Assembly: GCF_013166515.1 (NCBI RefSeq)
Contig: NZ_JABKKJ010000021.1
Coordinates: 1 to 44,135, forward strand
Direction: 5' to 3'
Source: Xylanibacter caecicola
GTDB taxonomy: Bacteria > Bacteroidota > Bacteroidia > Bacteroidales > Bacteroidaceae
Length of the DNA stretch: 44,135 nt
The notes below the pieces were generated by a model. It was not told the origin of the DNA, did not search any database, and was given only the letters and a program-made list of their open reading frames with translations. A program made the translations under genes and the position numbers. The stretch's first letter is position 1; each line of letters starts with the position of its first letter. This document shows, in pieces, positions 1 through 9,838 of this stretch.

Positions 1-113
1 TTTGTTATAGGCGGCAAAGGTATCAAATGAAATCGTCGTGAAATCGTCGCGCTCGAAAAATCTCTGTAACTAACTAAATTTCAAACATTTCAAAGAACTA
101 TTTTGGATTTTAA

Positions 114-731
114 TGGGACAGCAATGATTTTAAATATTATATTGGTGCAGATACATCCATTGACCTTGGTTTTGCCTCTTTCTTTTTCTTTGCCGGTCTT
201 TTTCTTGCAATAGGTGAGGTTTGCAATATGGTGGGTGTGGTATTGGCTATGCCGTTGAGCAAGCGTTTGGGAAAGAAGACGACATTCCTGTTCTCGTCTG
301 TTATGATGGGCATATTGAGCATAGCATTCTTCTATTTGCCTGTTACTAATAGCGGCTTTGTCTGCATGTTGCTTTTACAGATTGTTATCAGCATTTTCAC
401 GGGGGTTGTCAGTCCGTTGGTATGGAGTATGTATGCCGATGTTGCAGATTACTCTTATTATAAGCATGGCACGGCATCCACTGCCCTTATTTTCTCGTCC
501 GGTTCCATGGCTCAGAAGTTTGGTGGTGCCATTGCCGGTTCGGCGGTGTTGGTGCTTTTCAGTGCTTTCGGTCTTCAACCCAATGCAGTCAATCAGACAG
601 CAGATGCCATTTGTGGTATGAAACTTGCCATGAGTTACATTCCTGCTGCCATTTCTGTATTGATGGTGGTACTCATGTTTGTTTATCCGCTCACTACCGA
701 GAAAATCAGAGAGATGAAAACTTCGTGGTAA
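114..731 (+). pseudogene. C-terminal remnant of a GPH/MFS-type sugar:cation symporter
   Basis: The reading frame is open from base 114, just after a TAA at 111-113, and the first ATG in it is at 228. The roughly 205 residues are hydrophobic, with about five membrane segments, and contain a symporter-like pattern (GADTSIDLGFASFFFFAG, then PLVWSMYADVADYSYYKHG) that resembles the C-terminal half of the GPH (glycoside-pentoside-hexuronide) branch of the major facilitator superfamily. Family members are about 450-490 residues, so the N-terminal half is missing. None of the three frames in bases 1-113 continues it; all have stops. I infer a 5'-truncated gene, caused by rearrangement or decay, although a short product from ATG 228 cannot be excluded. 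It lies directly upstream of the SusC/SusD locus on the same strand, where an inner-membrane sugar importer would make sense. Confidence 0.6.
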
Positions 732-838
732 TTAAATGATATCAAATTATATTATAGAACCATTAATCAATAGTATATCATATATATGACAATTTTAACC
801 ATTGACATCTGAAATCGTTAATAATCAAATAAAATACA

Positions 839-1132
839 ATGAAACAATTCTTTACAAAAATTCTTGTGGCAATAGCCACGTTCTGTCCTTTTACGGCTTC
901 GGCAGAGACAGTTGTGTTTGCAGAAGCCATTAATGATTGGGGAAAGCGCTTTGAAATCCCCTTTACAGACTGGGCGTCAGTTCCGGCTGGTGCTGTGATG
1001 CATGTCACCGGCAGTATGATTGCCGGTGCCGAGTATGCCGTTTCCCATCTTCTTGATGTCTCTTGGATACAGATGAAGAGTGACCAAAAGAAGGGTTTTA
1101 TCATAGAGAACGGTAAGAAAATTATTTATTAA
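839..1132 (+). CDS. Small secreted protein of unknown function (97 aa) at the head of the glycan locus
   Basis: The protein has a clear Sec signal peptide (MKQFFTKILVAIATF, cleavage near TASA-ET) followed by about 75 residues. I do not recognise a named family. The mature part (VVFAEAINDWGKRFEIP, later AVSHLLDVSW) faintly resembles the C-terminal domain of the glycan-binding lipoprotein at 6137-7129, which begins ETIWEGSFNVTWGTPFD. I infer a stand-alone copy or remnant of such a carbohydrate-binding beta-sandwich half. It ends 16 bp before the SusC start and is probably co-transcribed with it. The start at 839 is the only ATG that includes the signal peptide. It could also be the surviving 5' end of a longer lost glycosidase. 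Confidence 0.6.
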   Translation: MKQFFTKILVAIATFCPFTASAETVVFAEAINDWGKRFEIPFTDWASVPAGAVMHVTGSMIAGAEYAVSHLLDVSWIQMKSDQKKGFIIENGKKIIY

Positions 1133-1148
1133 CTTAATAATCACATCA

Positions 1149-4100
1149 ATGATGAATTATCGAAAACTATTGTTGTGCCTGTTTGGAGCAGGTATGATGT
1201 TGATGCCGGGCGAAGCCCTTGCTTCTCTTGGTACGGAGACCGGAGTTATGGCCGGACCTTCGCAGCAGACAGTGAAAGGTAAAGTCTCTGACGCGCAGGG
1301 ATCGGTCATCGGCGCAACGGTCAAAGTGGTAGGCTCGTCTGCCGGTGCAATAACCGATTTGGACGGAAACTTCTCACTTCAGTGCAATGTGGGTGATGTT
1401 CTTGAAATCAGCTATGTGGGTTATAAGACACGTAGAGTGAAAGCGTTGCCCTCAATGAATATTGTCCTCGAAGAAGACGGTAAAGTTTTGGGCGATGTTG
1501 TTGTGACAGCCTTGGGCATAAAACGCGACCGTAAGGCATTGGGTTACGGCGTGTCGGAAGTCAAAGGCGATGAACTTACGAAGGCAAAGGAGACCAATGT
1601 CATAAACTCGCTCAGCGGTAAGGTGGCAGGTCTTGTAGTGCAGCAGACGGCTGGAGGTGCATCCGGTTCCACGCGTGTATTACTGCGTGGTAACACGGAA
1701 ATGACAGGTAATAATCAACCTCTTTATGTCATCGACGGTGTGCCGTTGGACAATACAAATTTCGGTAGCGCAGGTCTGGCTGGGGGCTACGACCTCGGCG
1801 ACGGTATCTCGGCAATCAACCCTGATGATATCGAGACCATGACGGTGCTCAAAGGTCCGGCTGCTTCGGCACTGTACGGTAGCCGCGCATCTCACGGTGT
1901 TATTCTCATAACGACGAAGAAAGCCGAGAAAGAGAGGGTGAGCGTTGAGTACAATGGCTCGTTCACCGTAGATACGCAGCTTGCGAAATGGGACGATGTG
2001 CAGTCGGTATATGGTATGGGAAACGGTGGTCAGTATTTAGACACCGCTTCATCAGGTACAAACATGAGTTGGGGACCTAAGGCCGACAATTACGAGGTTG
2101 AATATTTCGACGGCGTAAAACGTCCGTTCCAGATATGGCCAAACAATGTTGAAGACTTCTTTCGTACAGGTTTCACGACACAGAACACGGCTATTCTTTC
2201 CGTAAATTCCGGCAAGACAGGCGTGCGCTTCTCGGCAACCGACATGCGTAATCGCGACATTCTGCCTAACACAAAGATGAGCCGCGACAACTTCAACTTG
2301 CGCGTTAACACCTCGGCAGGTCCCGTAGACTTCGACTTTACTGCCAATTATACTTGTGAGGATGTAAAGAACCGTCCCGCCTTAGGCGATTCGAAGAGCA
2401 ATGTCGGTAAGAACCTCATGACCTTGGCAAGCACATACAATCAGGCATGGCTTAAACACTATCAGACTGAAACCGGAGATTATGCGAACTGGAACGGTAA
2501 CGATCAGTACAACAAAAACCCGTATTGGGATTTGTACAAGAACGTCAACACCACCAAGAAAGATGTGTTCCGTCTCACCGCAAAGGCTATTTGGAACATC
2601 GACAAGCACCTCAAACTGCAAGGAACGGTAGGTACTGACATCAACAACATGGAGTTTGAGGACTTCATCTGCCGTACTACGCCGGGTACTGCTCCGGGTA
2701 AACTGACCAATCAGATATTCAACAACCGTACTCTCAATGCCGAACTGCTTGCCCTCTACAACAACAATTGGGGCGATTTCGATTTCAATGCCACTGTCGG
2801 AGGCAACATTTTTAAGGTTAATAACATGACTACCACGCTTACGGGACTTAACCAGCAGATGAAGGACATGGTTTCTATAATGAACTATAGTGAGCAAAAC
2901 ATTCGCCGTGATCCTTATCGCAAGCAGATAAACTCTTTGTTTGGAAGTGCAAGCGTAGGCTATCGTCACACTTATTATCTCGAAGGTACGTTGCGCGGTG
3001 ACAAGTCTTCCACGCTGCCTATAAAGAACAACACATATCTCTATCCGTCTGTTTCGACAAGTATAGTGTTCTCGGAATTCATCGAGAACAAGAAGATAAT
3101 AAACTACGGTAAGGTACGTGCATCGTGGGCAAAGGTGGGTAGTGATACAGATCCTTACCAACTCGATCTTGGATATACCACTGCTAAATATTCCTATCCG
3201 GGCTTTACTTTGGGTATGATAAGCAACACGGTGCAGCCCAACAAGGATCTTCGTCCTACCATGACCTCATCTTATGAACTCGGTCTGGAGATGAAGTTCT
3301 TCAACAACCGCCTCGGATTGGATGTCACTTACTATGATCAGAACTCCACGGATCAGATCATCCGTCTCGCGTCATCTTCCACGAGTGGTTATGAATCGCG
3401 CCTTGTCAATGCCGGAAGCATTCAGAACAGGGGTATAGAGATTGCCCTCAACGGTCGTGTGTTGGCTATTAAAGACTTCGCATGGGACATGGGCGTTAAC
3501 TTCTCGAAGAATAGTAATAAGGTCAAGTCACTGGTCAACGGTATGGATTATTTCGAGCTTGAAAAGGCTACATGGTGCGGCGTTTCAGTCGGAGCGGAAG
3601 TGGGCAAGAACTTCGGTTCTATCATTGGCAAAGATTTCAAACGCACCGCAGACGGTCAGGTGATAATCAACGGCAACACCGGTATGCCTGAAGTGTCCGA
3701 CAAGACAACTACTATCGGTAATGCATCTTGGGACTGGACAGGCGGTTTCTACAGCACGTTCACATACAAAAACTTCCGTCTTTCCGCGTCATTCGATGTC
3801 AAAGTGGGTGCCGACTTGTTCTCGATGTCGATGCGTTCGGCTTACCAGACAGGTAAAGCTGTAGGCACTCTTGCAGGGCGCGAGGAATGGTATGCTTCCG
3901 AAGAAGCCCGCAAGGCTGCCGGCATGGGCATTGATGAATGGCGCGCATCTGGCAATTGCAAAGGCTTTATAGCTCCCGGCGTTATCGACAACGGTGACGG
4001 AACGTACCGTCCCAACGATATCCCTGTCAATCCTGAAGCCTACTGGAAGAGCGCTGCCGACAGTGCTCCGAGTATGTTCGTATATGACAACTCATACGTG

Positions 4101-4325
4101 AAATGCCGTGAAATAACTTTCGGCTACACATTCCCTGAGAAGATGTTAGGTAAGTATGTCAAGGGACTCAGCGTGTCGTTTGTGGCCCGTAATCCGTTTA
4201 TCTTGTATAAGAACATACCGAACATTGATCCGGATTCAGGTTACAACACATCCGGTCTTGGACTTGAGTACGGTTCACTGCCCTCACGTCGAAGCTACGG
4301 TCTCAATCTGAACGTCAAGTTCTGA
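1149..4325 (+). CDS. SusC/RagA-family TonB-dependent outer-membrane glycan transporter
   Basis: This 1058-residue protein is the outer-membrane channel of the locus and would import oligosaccharides using TonB energy. Visible domains in order: signal peptide (residues 1-26), a carboxypeptidase-regulatory-like beta-sandwich (about 41-108, VKGKVSDAQGSVIGATVKVV ... SYVGYKTRRVK), a TonB-box-like segment GDVVVTALG at 115-123, the plug domain (NVINSLSGKVAGLVV, LYVIDGVPLDN, GPAASALYGSRASHGVILI), and a long beta-barrel ending in an aromatic residue (NLNVKF). Length is typical of the family. The SusD gene starts 41 bp after it, the standard SusC-SusD pairing. The ATG doublet at 1149/1152 gives two equivalent starts. 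Family assignment is secure; the substrate is inferred only from the downstream GH3 gene. Confidence 0.96.
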   Translation: MMNYRKLLLCLFGAGMMLMPGEALASLGTETGVMAGPSQQTVKGKVSDAQGSVIGATVKVVGSSAGAITDLDGNFSLQCNVGDVLEISYVGYKTRRVKALPSMNIVLEEDGKVLGDVVVTALGIKRDRKALGYGVSEVKGDELTKAKETNVINSLSGKVAGLVVQQTAGGASGSTRVLLRGNTEMTGNNQPLYVIDGVPLDNTNFGSAGLAGGYDLGDGISAINPDDIETMTVLKGPAASALYGSRASHGVILITTKKAEKERVSVEYNGSFTVDTQLAKWDDVQSVYGMGNGGQYLDTASSGTNMSWGPKADNYEVEYFDGVKRPFQIWPNNVEDFFRTGFTTQNTAILSVNSGKTGVRFSATDMRNRDILPNTKMSRDNFNLRVNTSAGPVDFDFTANYTCEDVKNRPALGDSKSNVGKNLMTLASTYNQAWLKHYQTETGDYANWNGNDQYNKNPYWDLYKNVNTTKKDVFRLTAKAIWNIDKHLKLQGTVGTDINNMEFEDFICRTTPGTAPGKLTNQIFNNRTLNAELLALYNNNWGDFDFNATVGGNIFKVNNMTTTLTGLNQQMKDMVSIMNYSEQNIRRDPYRKQINSLFGSASVGYRHTYYLEGTLRGDKSSTLPIKNNTYLYPSVSTSIVFSEFIENKKIINYGKVRASWAKVGSDTDPYQLDLGYTTAKYSYPGFTLGMISNTVQPNKDLRPTMTSSYELGLEMKFFNNRLGLDVTYYDQNSTDQIIRLASSSTSGYESRLVNAGSIQNRGIEIALNGRVLAIKDFAWDMGVNFSKNSNKVKSLVNGMDYFELEKATWCGVSVGAEVGKNFGSIIGKDFKRTADGQVIINGNTGMPEVSDKTTTIGNASWDWTGGFYSTFTYKNFRLSASFDVKVGADLFSMSMRSAYQTGKAVGTLAGREEWYASEEARKAAGMGIDEWRASGNCKGFIAPGVIDNGDGTYRPNDIPVNPEAYWKSAADSAPSMFVYDNSYVKCREITFGYTFPEKMLGKYVKGLSVSFVARNPFILYKNIPNIDPDSGYNTSGLGLEYGSLPSRRSYGLNLNVKF

Positions 4326-4366
4326 GTGAATAATAAAAGGAAAAACGTAAAATACAAACCGATAAG

Positions 4367-6103
4367 ATGAAAAAGAATATATTTATCCTGCTGTTCTCTG
4401 CTTTGGTTATAGGTGGTGTTTTCACTTCTTGCAGTGACAGCTATATGGAAAAAATGAACACCGATGGCTCCAAGTCGAAAGACGGAGACCCCAACACGTT
4501 GCTTACCACGACACTGTTGCAAACCTACGGTGACTTTAGCTTCATGGACACTTTCCGCAGTTATATCACCGGTTTCACGCAGCAGTTTGCAGGCGGTTGG
4601 AATGTCTCCAATTTTGCAGGCAGCGTACATGCCCAAGACGATCAAAGCTCGAAAGTATGGGATCGCTATTATACAATAGGTATCAAGGACCTGGCAGATG
4701 CCATAGCCAACAGTACCGACAAACCCAATCTCAATGCTGTGTTGCGCATACATTATATATATATGATATCCGTTCTTACCGACATTTACGGTGATGTACC
4801 GTGTATGGAAGCCGGTCAAGGATATTTGAAAGGCATTCCAAACCCACGTTATGACAAGCAGGAGGACATATATAATTTCTTCTTTACTGAACTGGCGGCT
4901 TGTGCAGAACAGCTCGGTACGGGTACGGACCGCATCACAGGTGATGTTACCAGTATGGCAGGAAACCCCGACGCATGGAAGCGTTATGCCAATTCGCTGC
5001 GCATGCGTTTCGCAATGCGTATCTCGGATGTAAATCCCCAAAAGGCACAAGAGGAGTTCGAGAAGGCTCTCACGGCTGCCGGCGGTTATATTACCGATGC
5101 TGCCGACAATGCCTATATCAAGTATAGTGATAACCCGTTCACGCTTTATGACGGAGCCAATGATCTTGATTTCCGTGTTAATGCTCTCGGTGAAATACTC
5201 TATGGACAGGATCCGACGTCTCCCTCTTTCATCTGTTCTACATTCTACAACATGATGAAAGAGACCAATGACCCGCGTCTTCAGCGTATCTGCCGTCACT
5301 ATATCAATACGAAACGCAGTGAGATTAGAGCCGACTATGAGGGCAATGTGGATGTAACCGACGAGGTTTATGCTTATCTGGACAGGATAGGTGACGTAGT
5401 ACATCCTTGCAATCCCGGTGCCGCATGGTGGAACAATTGGGTGAATGCTCCTGCCAATTCGGAAATCCCGACATTGGATGCTCTCGTGAAATCCGATCCC
5501 GATGCCGGTTATGACAAGAACAACTATCCTGCCCGCATGATGCGTCCTGCCTATTCAATCGACTTCTGTCAGGCTGCGTGCCCCGGCATATTGATAACGT
5601 CGGCGGAAACCGAATTCCTGTTGGCTGAGGCAAAGTCGAAAGGCTGGAACGTACCAGGCACAGTTGAAAGTCACTTCGTTGAAGGTATAAAAGCAACAAT
5701 GCGGATTATGAACAACTATTATCTGAAAAGTAACAAGATAAGTGACGACGAGATTGACAGCTACGTGGCGTCTGTACTTGCATCAGGCAAACTTGATGCC
5801 AATCCCCGCGAAGCAATCAACACCCAGGCATGGATGTTGCACCTTACAAATCCTTCCGAGTGTTGGGCTAACCTGCGCCGTTCCGACTATCCTGTGCTTC
5901 AGGACCGTAACAAACTTGATAAGTTCCCAAGCGATTTCACCTATGATGACGACAACCTTACCACACCTACGCGTCTGAGATATCCCCAACTGGAGGCTCA
6001 GTACAACAGCGCTAATTATAATGAGGCTATTGAACGTCTCGGCGGAACCGACGACTGGCACAAACGTGTTTGGTGGGACGCCAATGAGGGTAATTATAAA
6101 TAA
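4367..6103 (+). CDS. SusD/RagB-family surface glycan-binding lipoprotein
   Basis: The 578-residue protein is the lid partner of the SusC channel and binds glycan at the cell surface. It has a lipoprotein signal peptide with lipobox GVFTSC, the acylated cysteine being residue 22, followed by SD residues of the kind seen at the start of surface-exported lipoproteins. The body has the alpha-helical TPR-like features of the SusD_like-2 subgroup (DLADAIANSTDKPNLNAV, MISVLTDIYGDVPCMEAG, and a C-terminal stretch with ETEFLLAEAKSKGW). Length matches the family. It is followed 33 bp later by the third outer-membrane component, consistent with a co-transcribed SusC-SusD-SGBP-glycosidase operon. Confidence 0.95.
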   Translation: MKKNIFILLFSALVIGGVFTSCSDSYMEKMNTDGSKSKDGDPNTLLTTTLLQTYGDFSFMDTFRSYITGFTQQFAGGWNVSNFAGSVHAQDDQSSKVWDRYYTIGIKDLADAIANSTDKPNLNAVLRIHYIYMISVLTDIYGDVPCMEAGQGYLKGIPNPRYDKQEDIYNFFFTELAACAEQLGTGTDRITGDVTSMAGNPDAWKRYANSLRMRFAMRISDVNPQKAQEEFEKALTAAGGYITDAADNAYIKYSDNPFTLYDGANDLDFRVNALGEILYGQDPTSPSFICSTFYNMMKETNDPRLQRICRHYINTKRSEIRADYEGNVDVTDEVYAYLDRIGDVVHPCNPGAAWWNNWVNAPANSEIPTLDALVKSDPDAGYDKNNYPARMMRPAYSIDFCQAACPGILITSAETEFLLAEAKSKGWNVPGTVESHFVEGIKATMRIMNNYYLKSNKISDDEIDSYVASVLASGKLDANPREAINTQAWMLHLTNPSECWANLRRSDYPVLQDRNKLDKFPSDFTYDDDNLTTPTRLRYPQLEAQYNSANYNEAIERLGGTDDWHKRVWWDANEGNYK

Positions 6104-6136
6104 ACCATTGTTAAAAACCATATTAAACTTCATATT

Positions 6137-7129
6137 ATGAAAACTAACATATCAATAAAGAGTCTGTGCAGAACATTGCTGATGCTGATGTCCGTAATGG
6201 TGTTCACCGCCTGCTCTTCGGACGATGACCCGATCTTCACGGCAACAGAGAATGATTCGCCGCGCATTCTCAACACTGACATTCCCGAATGGAGTAACGG
6301 TGAGCCGGGAACGCTGCTGACGATAAACCGCGATGCCAAATTCAATTTTTCAGTTATCGCCACACCGGTAGATTATACCACGGTGTCGTGGCTTCTCGAC
6401 GGCGAGAAAATAGCCGAGGGCAATACAATAGACCAGTTTGTTCTGGCTGGCAATTATCTGTTGAAGATTGTTGCTACGACTACTAAGGGTAAGGAGACCT
6501 CGCGTACCACACGACTTGTCGTGTTGCCTTGTGAGGGCGATCCTACGCTTGGAAACAATGAGAAAGAACGTTGGCTGGCTCCCGGTGCCGAAGCAGCCAT
6601 ACATGGCAGTAATCTTGAAAAAGTCGCTTCTGTGTCTATGGGCGGCTATGAATGTTCTCAGGTGTCGGTAGTCGGCGATGTGCTTCGTTTTGTCGTTCCT
6701 TCCGATGCCGCACTGGGTGACTATCGTCTGGTGCTTAAGGATGCCGAGGGTAACAGTTACGGTGGCGGCAAGATTACAGTGACCACCGATCCTTATCCCG
6801 TAAAGGAAGAGACAATATGGGAAGGTTCGTTCAATGTGACATGGGGTACTCCTTTCGACGAGATGAAGACCACAATGATTAACTATTGTAAAGACGGAAC
6901 AATTCTTCGTGCTTATGTAAGCGGTAACGGTCAGGGTACTGCCACTACTGCATGGTGGAACAACATTCTCACCGGTAAGTCCGATCCGGAACGTGGAGAC
7001 ATCATGATATCCGGCGATCAGATGCTGGAATATGTAATGACGGATTTCTCCATTGAGCTGATGAAACAGCAGGACGGTTTCCTCTTTGTCGGTGACGGCT
7101 ATACATTGAAACGTATCACAGTTGAATAG
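6137..7129 (+). CDS. Surface glycan-binding lipoprotein (SusE/IPT-TIG type)
   Basis: This 330-residue lipoprotein has a lipobox (MVFTAC, cysteine at residue 26) followed by SSDDD. Three beta-rich segments can be read: a PKD/Ig-like domain (about 50-130, FNFSVIATPVDYTTVSWLLD), an IPT/TIG-like domain (about 150-220, ending DYRLVLKDAEGNSYGGGKITV) and a C-terminal beta-sandwich starting ETIWEGSFNVTWG. This order is usual for accessory glycan-binding proteins encoded after SusD. It would sit on the outer face of the outer membrane and help capture polysaccharide. It is 33 bp after SusD and 5 bp before the GH3 gene. The specific ligand cannot be deduced from the sequence. Confidence 0.85.
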   Translation: MKTNISIKSLCRTLLMLMSVMVFTACSSDDDPIFTATENDSPRILNTDIPEWSNGEPGTLLTINRDAKFNFSVIATPVDYTTVSWLLDGEKIAEGNTIDQFVLAGNYLLKIVATTTKGKETSRTTRLVVLPCEGDPTLGNNEKERWLAPGAEAAIHGSNLEKVASVSMGGYECSQVSVVGDVLRFVVPSDAALGDYRLVLKDAEGNSYGGGKITVTTDPYPVKEETIWEGSFNVTWGTPFDEMKTTMINYCKDGTILRAYVSGNGQGTATTAWWNNILTGKSDPERGDIMISGDQMLEYVMTDFSIELMKQQDGFLFVGDGYTLKRITVE

Positions 7130-7134
7130 TTGAC

Positions 7135-9477
7135 ATGATAAGGTTAAAAAGGATTTCTTTCCTTGCTTTTGCGGTTGTCTTTGCTTCTCTCGTAGGAGCG
7201 AAGACAACCGCTCTTGCTATGGAAGAGGTCGGTACTTTTCGATCTGCTGTAATCAGGGCAGGTGCTTCTGCCTATTTGGAAAAACGGGTAGATAGCACGT
7301 TGTGCCGGCTGACATTGGAAGAAAAAGTAGGACAGATGATGGAGGTTGTCATTGATGTAGTCGGCACTACCAATGCACAAGGTTTATTTGAGATAGACAG
7401 TAATAAACTTGATTCACTGTTCTCTTTGTACAAGGTTGGCTCGTTGCTTAATGCTCCGGGTACTGTAGCACCTACGGCACGTCAGTGGGAAAGTTATATG
7501 GCGAAGATACAGGAGGCTTCCATGAGAATTCTCGGTATTCCCTGTATCTTTGGTCTTGACCAGAACCATGGCTCGACGTATATACAGGGTGGAACTCTCT
7601 TTCCGCAAAATATCAATGTGGCTGCTACCTTTAATCGAGATCTTGCGCGCCGGATGGCTGAGGCTACGGCTTATGAGACACGTGCTGTCAGTGTTCCATG
7701 GACGTATAGTCCTACTGTCGATCTTGGACGTGACCCGCGCTGGTCTCGTATGTATGAGAATTTCGGCGAAGACTGTTTGCTTAATGCTGTTATGGGACGT
7801 GAGATGGTGTTGGGCTTCCAAGGAGAGAATCCGGATAGCATAGACCGTTGGCACGTGGGAACCTCGCTCAAACATTATCTGGGCTATGGCGTGCCTTTCA
7901 GTGGTAAGGATCGTACACCTGCTTATATCGCTCCCGCTGAATTGCGTGAAAAACATTTTGCTCCATTTCTTGCTGCCATTAACGCGGGAGCATTGTCTGT
8001 AATGGTTAATTCTGCTTCAGTCAACGGTATGCCGGTACATGCCAACCGTGAGCTGCTTACGACATGGCTCAAGGAAGAGACAGGCTGGGACGGTGTGGTT
8101 ATTACTGATTGGGCGGATATAAACAATCTCTTTACTCGCGAGATGGTGGCGCACGACAAGAAAGATGCGCTGCAAATGGCTATCAATGCCGGAATAGACA
8201 TGATAATGGAGCCTTACAATGCCGATGCCTGTGACTTGATTGTCCAACTGGTAAAAGAAGGACGCATACCCGAGAGCCGTATAGACGATGCGGCACGGCG
8301 CGTGTTGCGTATGAAATATCGCCTCGGACTTTTTAAATGTCCTGTTCAGAAATTTAAGGACTATCCAAAGTTTGGCGACAAAGAATTTGCAGCCCTTGCG
8401 GTGGAGACCGCTGAGCAAGGCATGGTGTTATTGAAGAATGTGGGAGATGTGCTGCCCGTTGCCAAAGGCAAGCGCTTGCTCGTTACAGGACCCAATGCCA
8501 ACCGGATGCGTTGTCTCAACGGCGGTTGGAGCTACACATGGCAGGGACATCGAACGGATGAATTTGCCTCGCAGTATAACACTATATATGAGGCTTTGGC
8601 TGATAAGTTCGGCAAGGACAACGTGAAGCTCTGCCAGGGAGTCACCTATAGTGAAAAGGGTAAGTACTATGAAGAAGATGCACATGACATAGCTTCGGCG
8701 GTGGCTGCCGCACAGCAAGCTGACATCATAGTGGCTTGTATAGGCGAGAACTCTTATTGTGAGTCACCGGGTAATCTTTCCGATCTGAACCTTTCTTTTT
8801 CACAAAAGAAACTTGTCGAGGCTTTGGCTGCCACGGGCAAGCCGCTGGTGCTGATATTGAACGAAGGGCGCCCGCGGCTGTTGGCAGACATAGAACCTAT
8901 GGTTGATGCCGTTGTGGATATAATGCTTCCGGGAAACTATGGCGGAGATGCGTTGGCGAATTTGTTGGCGGGCGATGCAAATTTCAGCGGTAAGCTGCCG
9001 TTCACTTATCCAAGTGAGATAAATTCGCTTGTCAACTACGATTTCAAGCGCAGTCAGGAGTCAAAGACCATGGCGGGAGCCTACGACTATAATGCCAGGG
9101 TTACGCAACAATGGTCCTTTGGCTATGGCAAGAGCTATACTACATTTGAATATAGCCGCCTTTGTGTGGACAAAACAGTGTTCCATGCTGATGATACGCT
9201 CACGGTGTCGGTGGACGTGACGAATACGGGACAACGTGAGGGCATGGAGAGCGTATTGCTTTACAGCAGTGACCTTGTGGCAAGTATGGTGCCTGACGGA
9301 CGTCGTCTTCGTGACTTTGTCAAGGTGAAACTCCAGCCGGGAGAGACAAGAACAGTCAGTTTTCATCTTAAGGCTTCCGATTTGGCTTTTGTGGGCTATG
9401 ACGGTCGTTGGAGACTTGAACCGGGGGATTTCGTGTTTATGACGGGCGATAGACAACTCCGTGTAACTCTCGAATAA
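7135..9477 (+). CDS. Glycoside hydrolase family 3 beta-glucosidase, exported
   Basis: The 780-residue enzyme hydrolyses beta-linked sugars from non-reducing ends, most likely glucose. It has an N-terminal signal peptide (residues 1-28), the GH3 (alpha/beta)8 domain (about 55-400), the alpha/beta sandwich domain (about 415-640) and a fibronectin-III-like C-terminal domain (about 690-775). Visible GH3 signatures are TYIQGGTLFPQNI, the KHYLGYG motif (K246-H247) and GWDGVVITDWADI, in which Asp325 is the expected catalytic nucleophile. GENSYCESPG in the second domain is at the usual place of the acid/base region. It is the last gene of the SusC/D operon, 5 bp after the lipoprotein, so it probably trims imported oligosaccharides in the periplasm. 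Beta-glucan as substrate is inference. Confidence 0.95.
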   Translation: MIRLKRISFLAFAVVFASLVGAKTTALAMEEVGTFRSAVIRAGASAYLEKRVDSTLCRLTLEEKVGQMMEVVIDVVGTTNAQGLFEIDSNKLDSLFSLYKVGSLLNAPGTVAPTARQWESYMAKIQEASMRILGIPCIFGLDQNHGSTYIQGGTLFPQNINVAATFNRDLARRMAEATAYETRAVSVPWTYSPTVDLGRDPRWSRMYENFGEDCLLNAVMGREMVLGFQGENPDSIDRWHVGTSLKHYLGYGVPFSGKDRTPAYIAPAELREKHFAPFLAAINAGALSVMVNSASVNGMPVHANRELLTTWLKEETGWDGVVITDWADINNLFTREMVAHDKKDALQMAINAGIDMIMEPYNADACDLIVQLVKEGRIPESRIDDAARRVLRMKYRLGLFKCPVQKFKDYPKFGDKEFAALAVETAEQGMVLLKNVGDVLPVAKGKRLLVTGPNANRMRCLNGGWSYTWQGHRTDEFASQYNTIYEALADKFGKDNVKLCQGVTYSEKGKYYEEDAHDIASAVAAAQQADIIVACIGENSYCESPGNLSDLNLSFSQKKLVEALAATGKPLVLILNEGRPRLLADIEPMVDAVVDIMLPGNYGGDALANLLAGDANFSGKLPFTYPSEINSLVNYDFKRSQESKTMAGAYDYNARVTQQWSFGYGKSYTTFEYSRLCVDKTVFHADDTLTVSVDVTNTGQREGMESVLLYSSDLVASMVPDGRRLRDFVKVKLQPGETRTVSFHLKASDLAFVGYDGRWRLEPGDFVFMTGDRQLRVTLE

Positions 9478-9589
9478 TGACAGGTAATGCTGCATTTCCG
9501 GCTATACATCCGGCTATACAGAACTAAAGGTACATAAATTTTATATATCGGTGGAAGTCTTTTTCAAAAATATTTCGTAATATTGCACT

Positions 9590-9624
9590 TGCCGGTTTGC
9601 CATGCAATCATTAGACAAACCGGC
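9590..9624. terminator. Hairpin after the GH3 gene
   Basis: GCCGGTTTG and CAAACCGGC form a 9-bp stem with a 17-base loop, between the end of the GH3 gene and the 59-residue ORF at 9645. There is no T-run after it, so it may equally be part of the leader of the small ORF. The stretch 9478-9590 also holds a direct repeat of CCGGCTATACA (about 9497 and 9508). Confidence 0.35.
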
Positions 9625-9644
9625 GGGAAATAATATTTACAACT

Positions 9645-9824
9645 ATGAACAAGATTATAAGATTTATTCTGAAGACGGCATTATTCTTTATCGGACTGCT
9701 TTTGGTTTATGTAATGATGGGTAAAGAACTCTGTTGGTCGGATCTGTTCTTTATGGCATTGGGCGCTGCATGCGTGGAAACTATCCTCAGATATCTTGAG
9801 GGTATTTATGCCAAAAGAAGATAG
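9645..9824 (+). CDS. Small membrane protein (59 aa), unknown function
   Basis: The translation begins MNKIIRFILKTALFF and ends GIYAKRR. It has one strongly hydrophobic segment (about residues 8-24) after a basic N-terminus, and a second amphipathic to hydrophobic stretch (SDLFFMALGAACVETIL). The pattern fits a one- or two-pass inner-membrane miniprotein. A weak -7-like TAATATTG lies about 70 bases upstream. It stands alone between the GH3 gene and a strong hairpin at 9839-9900 that could end its transcript. I do not recognise a family; membrane topology and the isolated transcription-unit layout are the reasons for calling it. Confidence 0.5.
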   Translation: MNKIIRFILKTALFFIGLLLVYVMMGKELCWSDLFFMALGAACVETILRYLEGIYAKRR

Positions 9825-9838
9825 AGGAGATAATATAG

